From the NCBI GenBank assembly GCA_903821255.1, contig CAIJKT010000914.1, positions 1 to 7,046 of the forward strand: a DNA stretch of 7,046 bases, read 5' to 3'. The position numbers and the translations under genes were made by a program. Shown here one piece after another: positions 1-5,756 of the stretch. The notes below the pieces were generated by a model. That model searched no databases. It saw only the letters and a list, made by a program, of their open reading frames with translations, and was not told where the DNA came from. Origin of the DNA: an uncultured Lentisphaeria bacterium (lineage in GTDB: Bacteria; Verrucomicrobiota; Lentisphaeria; Victivallales; Victivallaceae). The number at the start of each line of letters is the position of its first letter. The first letter of the stretch is position 1.

Positions 1-7
1 CTATAAA

Positions 8-27
8 GTCAGGCCAAAGCGCCTGAC
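8..27. repeat. Small perfect hairpin at left edge
   Basis: GTCAGGC at 8-14 is the exact reverse complement of GCCTGAC at 21-27, with a 6-base loop. No T-run follows it on the plus strand. On the minus strand it is followed by TTTATAG, a weak U-tract. It may be part of the 3' region of a gene lying left of the window, but its role cannot be decided from here. Confidence 0.4.
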
Positions 28-36
28 AAAAATACG

Positions 37-64
37 AAAGCCGGTCGTCTTACCGGTTTTATAC
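37..64 (+). terminator. Candidate rho-independent terminator of an off-window gene
   Basis: Positions 37-45 (AAAGCCGGT) can pair with 52-60 (ACCGGTTTT) around a 6-base loop, giving nine pairs including one G-U. The 3' arm ends in TTTT followed by ATAC, so the U-tract is short. It is placed to end a plus-strand transcript entering from the left, just after another hairpin at 8-27. The short U-tract keeps confidence low. Confidence 0.35.
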
Positions 65-187
65 TCTTCAATTCCATAATCAAGATCCGCCGTTGAATTT
101 TTTTTGCTTGCATTTCGCGCAACACAAAGCATGTTAAAGCTAGAAGATTGCGGCAGGCAATCCAGACGGTTAAAGGGAGTCTCAATT

Positions 188-256
188 AAAAACAGGCGAA
201 AAGTTTAATGAGTTATTGCACGAAAACACAAAAGCTAAAATCTGACCCCGATGACG
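188..256 (+). repeat. Dispersed repeat, copy 1 (upstream of orphan gene)
   Basis: This stretch matches 1775-1839 in the same orientation, with a 17-base exact core (TTATTGCACGAAAACAC at 213-229 and 1799-1815) and two single-base indels. Its right part, 222-255, matches the reverse complement of 1597-1630 at 29 of 34 positions, including an exact TGACCCCGATGAC (243-255). The three copies bracket the AT-rich gene at 303-1517. The TGACCCC-type end resembles motifs I associate with IS200/RAYT-like elements, but no transposase gene is visible here, so that assignment is inference. Confidence 0.75.
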
Positions 257-292
257 AACTTTAACCAAGAAACATGGTGTGTTGCCTGTGAC

Positions 293-298
293 GGAGGT
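293..298 (+). promoter_or_regulatory. Ribosome binding site that fixes the start at 303
   Basis: GGAGGT lies four bases before the ATG at 303, a near-ideal Shine-Dalgarno sequence and spacing. An in-frame GTG at 279 has no comparable site, so the extra eight residues of the longer reading frame are probably not made. Confidence 0.8.
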
Positions 299-302
299 AG
301 TT

Positions 303-1517
303 ATGGCAAAAAATAAATTTAATACTCGAATCTTTTTTCCAAAGATAATTTCTCTATGGATTATATTGAGTGCGATGGTTTGTTACAGCGGAAACAATAA
401 AACGCCAGAAACTCGAGTAGAGGCTTTTGCAACTCAGTCAGAACAAGATATCGTTCTAGCGGCCAACAAATTGTTTGCGAATAATGAAATTGCTGAAATA
501 AAAACGATGAAACATATTTGGGAACTTGCTCCGTTTATCGGCAAAAACATCCAATTATATGGACAAGCTGTTGTTTATCTTGGTTGGAAAAATGATCCGG
601 TATTTTTTCGCGTAAATGGTAAATTAGAAATACCTGCCGGGCTTTTAGAAGGATGGTTAAAAGAGCAGCAGGTACCTCTAATTCGAGAAGGGGATAATTT
701 AGTAAGTCCACTTATGGTCGTCAGAGGGAAAATAGTATTTGATTATTTAGATATGAGCATATCAGAACATTGGGAACGGGCAGATGATAGTACTGTTCCC
801 GGCGGGCGCTGGGAATTTATAAATTTGCAGGTGATTAAAAAATATAGTTCTCCGCCGCTAGAAGCGGAACGTCCCGCAGATGTCTTGTTAGCACCGCCAA
901 GTGAATCTTCAAAGGCGCAATTTAATGACATTTTTTATGGTTTGATGGGAGATGCCGATATTATTACTTTAAATCGTTACATTTCGATGTTGGATCGGAA
1001 AAAGGCAGTTAAATTTGAATCTGCCCAAACAGGAGAAGCTAATTCTGTTATTGATTTGATTCCTTTTATAGGTTCCAATATTGAGCTAAAAGGAAAAGCA
1101 ATTAAAACAGGGGAATATAAAAACTGGCTTGTTATCAATAATAAAGATAAAATTCTAATTCCCATCGATTTATCTGTAGCGAATATGCTTGATAAGACGG
1201 TAATTATTAGCGGTTATCTTCAATATGTATATTATACTCCGGCAAATCGTCACTCGTTAAAAGAGAATAAGTTTATTCCACAGGAGGAAGGAAGTTTGTA
1301 TTTAACGTCAACTAAACTTGTCAAAGTGCTGGCGGAAAATGAACTCAAAGAGAATTCATTACCTTGCATAAGAGAGGTAGAAAATTTTGTAATTTATAGA
1401 GCCCGCAAATCTTTTATTACCGGCTTTTATCAGGATGCGGACGAAATCTCTTTCAGAAATTTTATTATAAATAAGATGAAAAAAGAAATAAAAAAATCTG
1501 ATTCAAAGACGAAATGA
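303..1517 (+). CDS. Orphan exported protein with two similar beta-rich segments
   Basis: I do not recognise this 404-residue protein. The start at ATG 303 is chosen because GGAGGT sits just upstream; the frame stays open back to a GTG at 279. Residues 1-10 are basic and residues 11-27 hydrophobic, consistent with an export signal or membrane anchor. Cys27 follows SAMV, a poor lipobox, so a lipoprotein is possible but unsupported. Two segments resemble each other. About residues 73-183 begin LAPFIGKNIQLYGQA and about residues 250-343 begin LIPFIGSNIELKGKA; each then has a hydrophobic strand, an IP motif and a later GKI or GYL strand. This looks like a duplicated small beta-barrel domain, perhaps OB-like, but the fold is inferred only from strand pattern. 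The tail (391-404) is very lysine-rich. The gene is much more AT-rich than the minus-strand block and is flanked by related repeats, which suggests acquisition. No enzyme motif is visible. Confidence 0.7.
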   Translation: MAKNKFNTRIFFPKIISLWIILSAMVCYSGNNKTPETRVEAFATQSEQDIVLAANKLFANNEIAEIKTMKHIWELAPFIGKNIQLYGQAVVYLGWKNDPVFFRVNGKLEIPAGLLEGWLKEQQVPLIREGDNLVSPLMVVRGKIVFDYLDMSISEHWERADDSTVPGGRWEFINLQVIKKYSSPPLEAERPADVLLAPPSESSKAQFNDIFYGLMGDADIITLNRYISMLDRKKAVKFESAQTGEANSVIDLIPFIGSNIELKGKAIKTGEYKNWLVINNKDKILIPIDLSVANMLDKTVIISGYLQYVYYTPANRHSLKENKFIPQEEGSLYLTSTKLVKVLAENELKENSLPCIREVENFVIYRARKSFITGFYQDADEISFRNFIINKMKKEIKKSDSKTK

Positions 1518-1596
1518 TCGATTTAATCTGATAAATCAATATTGAAAGTGTATTCCTTGAAAACAAAGGTTCTTTTTATGCTTTTTATTGAGTTGA

Positions 1597-1630
1597 GTCA
1601 TCGGGGTCAAACTTTAGCACTGGTGTTTTC
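1597..1630 (-). repeat. Dispersed repeat, copy 2 (inverted, downstream of orphan gene)
   Basis: The reverse complement of this stretch matches 222-255 at 29 of 34 positions, so the AT-rich gene lies between inverted copies about 80 bases outside its ends. GTCATCGGGGTCA at 1597-1609 is the exact complement of 243-255. The match stops soon after the GAAAACAC end, so this copy is shorter than the two direct copies. Confidence 0.75.
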
Positions 1631-1774
1631 TTAGCTTGCAAGTCAGCTATTTCATGACATTGGGAAGAATTTAAACAATAGTATTGAAGTCAAATTTTGT
1701 GTTGTTGAGGCTTGTTAGTATTATCTATCCGGTTATATTTCAGTTTGTTGTTTTCAGGCTGGAATTCAAAGAGG

Positions 1775-1839
1775 AAAAAGAGGCGTAAAATCAATGAATT
1801 ATTGCACGAAAACACCAAAGCTAAAGCTTTGACACCGAT
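1775..1839 (+). repeat. Dispersed repeat, copy 3 (direct)
   Basis: It is collinear with 188-253. AAAAA-x-AGGCG is followed by AATGA-x-TTATTGCACGAAAACAC, then AAAGCTAAA and TGAC-x-CCGAT. The TGACCCC core has changed to TGACACC here, so this copy looks more decayed at that end than copies 1 and 2. Confidence 0.7.
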
Positions 1840-1867
1840 ATTCTAATGCAATTATCCGAAATTGGAA

Positions 1868-1888
1868 TAATTGCCGATTGCGCAATTA
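1868..1888. repeat. 7-bp hairpin near repeat copy 3
   Basis: TAATTGC (1868-1874) pairs perfectly with GCAATTA (1882-1888) across a 7-base loop. On the minus strand it lies about 80 bases beyond the FMN-binding gene's stop codon and is followed by TTCC, not a U-run. A 3'-end role is possible but weakly supported. Confidence 0.3.
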
Positions 1889-1904
1889 ACAACCCTGCCC
1901 AATG

Positions 1905-1969
1905 GCGGAAAGATATATTTTTCATCCAGTGACCATACCGGCGGGGCATTGTCCCAATAATCTTTCCGC
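1905..1969 (-). repeat. 10-bp inverted repeat just after the FMN-binding gene
   Basis: GCGGAAAGAT (1905-1914) is the exact reverse complement of ATCTTTCCGC (1960-1969), with 45 bases between. The inner arm begins two bases past the FMN-binding gene's stop codon on the minus strand. It could form an mRNA 3' structure. There is no U-tract after the distal arm, so I do not call a rho-independent terminator. Confidence 0.4.
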
Positions 1970-1970
1970 T

Positions 1971-2633
1971 TTATTTCGCGGGTTCGGCGTACAGGGCGGG
2001 TTTGTCGGAGAGACGGTTTTGCTTAACCAGGGCGGTGTATTGTTTGGCATCAATGTCGCGGGGGCCGCCGGGCGGAGGATTATTGGCGGCGGCATCGGCG
2101 GCGGAGGTTGACGGCAGATCGGTTACCGGGGTCTGCTTCGAAGGCGTGCCGATCAATTTGCCGAATGCTTCGCCGGCTTTTTCCAGGGTTTTGGTGATGC
2201 CTTTGGAACTGTAGGTCGCGCCGGTCACCGCTTCAGTATCGGCAATGCCCGGTTTGAAAATGTCTTTATCGAGATAGCGGTCTTTTTTCTGGATTACCTT
2301 GTTAAGATACTGCGGGGTTTCGGAAGACTTGATGATCTGGAAATTTCTCAGGACGCCGGCGGCGGACACATAGACCAGCATCTGAATGGGGCCGTTAAAG
2401 CCTTTGACGTCGTGGACAAAATCTCCGGTATCAAAAAGATATCCGGCAATCTTGCCGTTTTTGTCCTTCAATTCTAAAAAAGTTTTGCTGTCGACAGTAC
2501 GGGCAGTTGCGGTAAAATTTCTGCTGCCGGTAATGGATTGAATATGATCCGCCGAAAGCGACTTAATTTCCGCGGATGCACCAATCGCCATTGCCAGAAC
2601 CGTGCTGAAAACCAGAGTTATTCTTTTTATCAT
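1971..2633 (-). CDS. Exported FMN-binding domain protein with covalent-flavin motif
   Basis: This 220-residue protein has a clear signal peptide: MIKR, a hydrophobic stretch, and GASA at 18-21 as a likely cleavage site. Residues about 45-160 form an FMN_bind-type domain as found in RnfG, NqrC and NosR-like proteins. The visible motifs are VKGFNGPI (76-83) and the flavinylation motif DTEAVTGATYSS (132-143). In the family the Thr of S/T-G-A-T is attached to FMN by the ApbE flavin transferase, so Thr140 is the predicted site. Residues 163-192 are an Ala/Pro/Ser-rich linker, followed by a short tail with RLSDKPALY (207-215), a pattern I have seen at the ends of other FMN-binding proteins. It probably carries electrons on the outer face of the cytoplasmic membrane or in the periplasm; partner proteins are not in the window. 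Translation starts at ATG 2633, with GGGA six bases upstream. It has its own likely promoter and appears to be monocistronic. Confidence 0.88.
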   Translation of the reverse strand: MIKRITLVFSTVLAMAIGASAEIKSLSADHIQSITGSRNFTATARTVDSKTFLELKDKNGKIAGYLFDTGDFVHDVKGFNGPIQMLVYVSAAGVLRNFQIIKSSETPQYLNKVIQKKDRYLDKDIFKPGIADTEAVTGATYSSKGITKTLEKAGEAFGKLIGTPSKQTPVTDLPSTSAADAAANNPPPGGPRDIDAKQYTALVKQNRLSDKPALYAEPAK

Positions 2634-2658
2634 TTTTTGTCCCGCTGTTTAAATTTAT

Positions 2659-2687
2659 ATAATAATATACTATACGGCTGTCGTAAA
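2659..2687 (-). promoter_or_regulatory. Candidate sigma-70-type promoter for the FMN-binding gene
   Basis: Reading the minus strand, TTTACG (2687-2682) is followed after 17 bases by TATTAT (2664-2659), matching four and five of six consensus positions. Transcription would start near 2652, about 20 bases before the start codon. The surrounding AT-rich run contains other TATTAT-like registers, so the exact -10 is uncertain. Confidence 0.5.
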
Positions 2688-2709
2688 TCCAGCAGCCGGA
2701 ATCCAAACT

Positions 2710-2849
2710 TAACCACAGAGACACAGAGAAAACCTTTTTTTCGGTTAAATCAAAAGCCATTTTAAACCATGGAATGCGTTTTATGTTGAAGTTGCATTTC
2801 GGCAGTTAAACCCGTCAGTTTTCTCTGTGTCTCCGTGTCTCTGTGGTTA
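2710..2849. repeat. Long inverted-repeat element (CCACAGAGACACAGAG type)
   Basis: The left arm 2710-2733 (TAACCACAGAGACAC then AGAGAAAAC) pairs fully with 2835-2849 plus 2818-2826 on the right. The right arm carries an extra 8 bases (GTGTCTCC, 2827-2834), equal to one more imperfect GGAGACAC unit. The 84-base centre (2734-2817) has no open gene and no clear similarity to the arms. The arms match a repeat I recall as common in environmental bacterial genomes, though I cannot check copies here. The right arm ends 9 bases after the DUF488 stop codon, so the RNA hairpin may also form the 3' end of the leftward operon transcript. The left arm ends 22 bases from the FMN-binding gene's -35 box. Confidence 0.75.
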
Positions 2850-2858
2850 CAAGGCGTT

Positions 2859-3392
2859 TCAGAGCCAGGGCTCATAACTTAATTTTCCATTTACAATGTT
2901 TGCCGGAGCGGTGTATGGATGTTCCTCTGCTTTGCCCATGCCCATGATGTGCATTACCTGCCATCCGTTAACTTTTAAATAATCGGAGACCAGAGACCGG
3001 TGACAGCGCCACCATACTGCTTCGGAACACATAAATGCCGCGGGCTGTTTTGATGCAAGCGTTTCAAGTTCCTGAATTCCTGTTCTAAACGCGCCGGTTT
3101 CCATATAATCGGCATAGCCGCGAAAGGCAATATCCCGCCATGCCGTATTTTTAGAATCGGGAGCTGCTTTTCTTCTTCCTCCCAGATTTTTTAAGTGTAT
3201 ATATTGTATGTTCTCTTCGGGTAAAGAAACTTCCAATGCCGCTTTATTGTACTGTGGAAATCTACGGGAACCGGGATAACTTCTGATATCGGCAATCAGC
3301 TCAATTTTAAATGAACGCAGCAAGGCGACAAATTCATCAAAAGGATGAGTTGAGTGGCCAATCGTCCAGATAGTTTTACTTTCGGTTTTCAT
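2859..3392 (-). CDS. DUF488 domain-containing protein
   Basis: This complete 177-residue protein is DUF488 from end to end. The visible family hallmarks are TIGHS (10-14), the DIRSYP motif (35-40) with SRRFPQYN (42-49), LGGRR (70-74), AFRGYADYM (89-97), and MCSEAVWWRCHR (121-132), the family's Cys-x-Glu ... Cys-His-Arg signature. Biochemical function is not established for most members. The conserved Cys, His and Arg residues suggest a small-molecule or nucleic-acid enzyme, but that is inference. It lies 47 bases downstream of the membrane synthase-like gene on the same strand and may be co-transcribed with it. No good Shine-Dalgarno sequence precedes ATG 3392. The ATG nine bases upstream runs straight into a stop and cannot be the start. 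One counted line is near 47% GC, lower than its operon neighbours. Confidence 0.88.
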   Translation of the reverse strand: MKTESKTIWTIGHSTHPFDEFVALLRSFKIELIADIRSYPGSRRFPQYNKAALEVSLPEENIQYIHLKNLGGRRKAAPDSKNTAWRDIAFRGYADYMETGAFRTGIQELETLASKQPAAFMCSEAVWWRCHRSLVSDYLKVNGWQVMHIMGMGKAEEHPYTAPANIVNGKLSYEPWL

Positions 3393-3439
3393 ATTTTCAT
3401 CTAAAGCCTTTTTTATGAATTTTTCCCGCCATTAATATT

Positions 3440-5755
3440 TTACTTCCCCGGCTTTCGATATGCTACCGCCAGCAGCATCAGGATTGTCGCGATTGCCAGC
3501 AGCAATAATTTATCCGTTCCCAGCAGCGGCAGCAGGATGACCGCGGTGATGATGCCGCCGATTGCGCCGCCGATGTTATCCAGGGTTTCCAGCAAAGCCG
3601 CCGAGGCGGTGTCGCCGTGTCCGCGCAGTTTAAAAATACAGGCGGCGCGTGGCAGATAAGTTCCGCTGAAAAAGCCGGTGCCCAGAAACAGCAGCGCGAA
3701 AATCCATACCGGCAGCGAATCGCGGGAGATGTGCCTGAGCAGCAGCAGAAATATTATAAATCCCAATGAGGCGGTCACGAAAGAGCAGTACCGGCCCTGC
3801 CCCCGGTTTTGCAGAAAATCCGTGAGCCTGCCGCCGCAGAATAAACCGAGCATGAAAAACGCGTTGACCAGCCCGAAATAGAGGAAAATCGAGCCCTTGT
3901 CCATTTGAAAAGCGAACATCAGCCAGATGTTGACGGCCATAGCGACAACCGAAATGAAAAACAGGATGAACAGCACGTCAAAACTGCCGGCGGCAATGTC
4001 GCCTTCCAGACAAGACCGCACCGCCGGACCCGATTGTCCGCGGCGCATGAACCAGCGCGGCACCAGACGTGAAATGGCATACAGCGCCAGCGCGATGAGG
4101 CATACCGGCAGAATATCCCTGGAATAGAGGGTGATGGCGGCGGCGGGAAGTTGAGCGCCGCCCAGTTTTTTGATCGAAAAGACCATTGAGAACAGGCAGG
4201 CCAGCGGGCTGGAATCAGAACTGGACAGCCGCTGCCGCCGGAGACTGCCGGCAGTCTCCTGATATTTGCTCATCTGCAAATCAACCCGCAGCGGGTCGAA
4301 TACGGTCCGCAAATATTGCGGCGGAAAGATTTTGCTGAAATAGGAGATGCCGCTTAACCGTTTTTCCAGCAGTGGCGCGGAATCGGAGACGATGCCGGTT
4401 TTAAACGCCGCCCAGAAGCAACTGTTCTCGCCGGGCATTAACACGACCGCTGGAAACACCTGCTGGAGATTCAGCAGCAGCGAACCGCCGAGAAAAGCGA
4501 TTTCCCGGCTCAGGTAGTTTTCGCCGCCCTGGAATGATGCGCTGACAATGCCGGATTCAGCCATGACCCGGCTGACTAGCTGATAAAACTCCCGGCTGAA
4601 ATAGCGGTTTAAACTGAGCGATGACGGCGGCGGAAACCGCAGTATCACCAGATCGAATTTGCCGTTTGCGTTCCGCAGATAATCCCTGATTTCGACGCCC
4701 GGGATTTTCATCTGCGGCGGAATGGTCTGAAACTGTTCCGGGAGCCGCGGCAGCAGCGCTCCGGCGTAATCCGGATCGGGGTCCAGCCAGACCACCTCGC
4801 GGACGCTTTTTATCCCGCAGAATGTCCGGCATAAATTAAACGTTCCGGGACCGATGACCAGGATGCGTTCCGCCGCGGGCTGCTGCGCCAGATTCAAGGC
4901 GGCGCATTGCAGCGCTGATTCGCGGTCGGTCAGGTTTTCGTAAACGGAATTCCAGCACAGCACGGTAAAGCTGCCGGAATAATTGCCGCAGAGATATTTC
5001 GCCTGCGGCGTGGAAAAACTTCCGGCGTATTCGCCGCCGGGCAGCATCCGCGACCATTGTTTCTGATTTTCCGTCCGCTGCCAGCAACTGCCGAATCCGG
5101 CAGCGGCGGCAGTCAGCGCGGTTACGGCAATCGCCAATGCCGCCAGATACGGCAGTTGCCGCCGGACGCACCGGCTTTCCCCTGTCCGGAAAACGTTCAG
5201 TCCCAGGATGCCGGAAGTGACGGCGGCGGCCAGCAGGAAAACCGTTTCATCCGCGATGCCGGCGGCCAGCATTGCCGTCACCGCCAGCGCGCCGCCGAAC
5301 GAGCCGAGCGCCTCGATGACATACACTTTCGCGGCCGGCGCCGGACTGGATTCCACCCATTTCACCGCCGAGACGAACAGCGCGCCGGTAATCAGGCTGA
5401 CCGGGGCCGCGAAGCAGACCGCCGCAATCACAAGTTTGCCCAGCGGAATCAGTTCATATTCCGCCACGCCCAGCAACTGCCGGGTATTGAGCAGCAGATG
5501 CTTTTCCAGGATGAACGAGAACGGATACAGCAGCAGATATGCAAAGCAGCGTCCGGCATGTTTCGACACCGGCGGCAGCCAGGCGGCCAGCGCGCCGGCG
5601 CAGATCCACAGCAGCCAGGCAAACAGGAAAAGCCCGGTGGAGATTTCGCTGCCGTCGAACACCGAAAGAAAATCGCGGAACAGCAGCGCCTGTACCAGCA
5701 TGCTGAACACGCCGATGGCAAAGATCGTACTGGTTGTCAGCAGCTTATTCCGCAT
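3440..5755 (-). CDS. Multi-pass membrane protein with spermidine-synthase-like domain
   Basis: I place the start at ATG 5755, giving 771 residues. It follows the upstream stop codon after one base (TAA-C-ATG), whereas the longer frame needs a TTG at 5782 inside the upstream gene. Residues about 8-220 contain several membrane helices with family-typical stretches (QALLFRDFLSVFDGSEIS, 22-39; IEALGSFGG, 147-155). Residues about 225-460 form a soluble Rossmann domain like spermidine synthase. It has ILVIGPG (298-304) as the nucleotide-binding loop, LDPDPD (324-329) as the acidic strand end, and FDLVILRFPPPSS (367-379) before NRYFSREFY (383-391). Residues about 545-766 form a second membrane half with LLETLDNIGG (721-730), which echoes the first half. 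The usual catalytic Asp region (D-x-P-D-P or similar) reads RFPPPSS, so aminopropyl transfer is doubtful. It is probably an inner-membrane protein acting with the upstream MEMO-AMMECR1 product. A polyamine-related membrane enzyme and a non-catalytic sensor or transporter are both possible. Confidence 0.8.
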   Translation of the reverse strand: MRNKLLTTSTIFAIGVFSMLVQALLFRDFLSVFDGSEISTGLFLFAWLLWICAGALAAWLPPVSKHAGRCFAYLLLYPFSFILEKHLLLNTRQLLGVAEYELIPLGKLVIAAVCFAAPVSLITGALFVSAVKWVESSPAPAAKVYVIEALGSFGGALAVTAMLAAGIADETVFLLAAAVTSGILGLNVFRTGESRCVRRQLPYLAALAIAVTALTAAAAGFGSCWQRTENQKQWSRMLPGGEYAGSFSTPQAKYLCGNYSGSFTVLCWNSVYENLTDRESALQCAALNLAQQPAAERILVIGPGTFNLCRTFCGIKSVREVVWLDPDPDYAGALLPRLPEQFQTIPPQMKIPGVEIRDYLRNANGKFDLVILRFPPPSSLSLNRYFSREFYQLVSRVMAESGIVSASFQGGENYLSREIAFLGGSLLLNLQQVFPAVVLMPGENSCFWAAFKTGIVSDSAPLLEKRLSGISYFSKIFPPQYLRTVFDPLRVDLQMSKYQETAGSLRRQRLSSSDSSPLACLFSMVFSIKKLGGAQLPAAAITLYSRDILPVCLIALALYAISRLVPRWFMRRGQSGPAVRSCLEGDIAAGSFDVLFILFFISVVAMAVNIWLMFAFQMDKGSIFLYFGLVNAFFMLGLFCGGRLTDFLQNRGQGRYCSFVTASLGFIIFLLLLRHISRDSLPVWIFALLFLGTGFFSGTYLPRAACIFKLRGHGDTASAALLETLDNIGGAIGGIITAVILLPLLGTDKLLLLAIATILMLLAVAYRKPGK

Positions 5756-5756
5756 G

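Larger units (their letters stand above)
1518..1970. other. Non-coding region between convergent genes
   Basis: These 453 bases separate the 3' ends of the orphan gene and the FMN-binding gene. They hold an inverted repeat copy (1597-1630), a direct repeat copy (1775-1839), a 7-bp hairpin (1868-1874 with 1882-1888) and a 10-bp inverted repeat (1905-1914 with 1960-1969). The stretch 1631-1774 is AT-rich and I see no gene, RNA or recognisable element in it. No convincing terminator with a U-tract follows the orphan gene. Confidence 0.6.

Noticed and set aside
216..241. Possible promoter (TTGCAC ... TAAAAT) inside repeat copy 1 driving the orphan gene
   Set aside because: The spacer is only 14 bases and the -35 match is poor, so it is not a credible sigma-70 promoter.
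279..302. GTG 279 as the start of the orphan gene
   Set aside because: No ribosome binding site precedes it, whereas GGAGGT is ideally placed before ATG 303.
1902..2214. Plus-strand open frames with Gly-rich products
   Set aside because: They mirror the Pro/Ala-rich tail of the FMN-binding gene on the minus strand and have no supporting ribosome binding site.
2710..2849. CRISPR-like reading of the CACAGAGACACAGAG repeats
   Set aside because: There are only two arms in inverted orientation, with no regular direct repeats and spacers.
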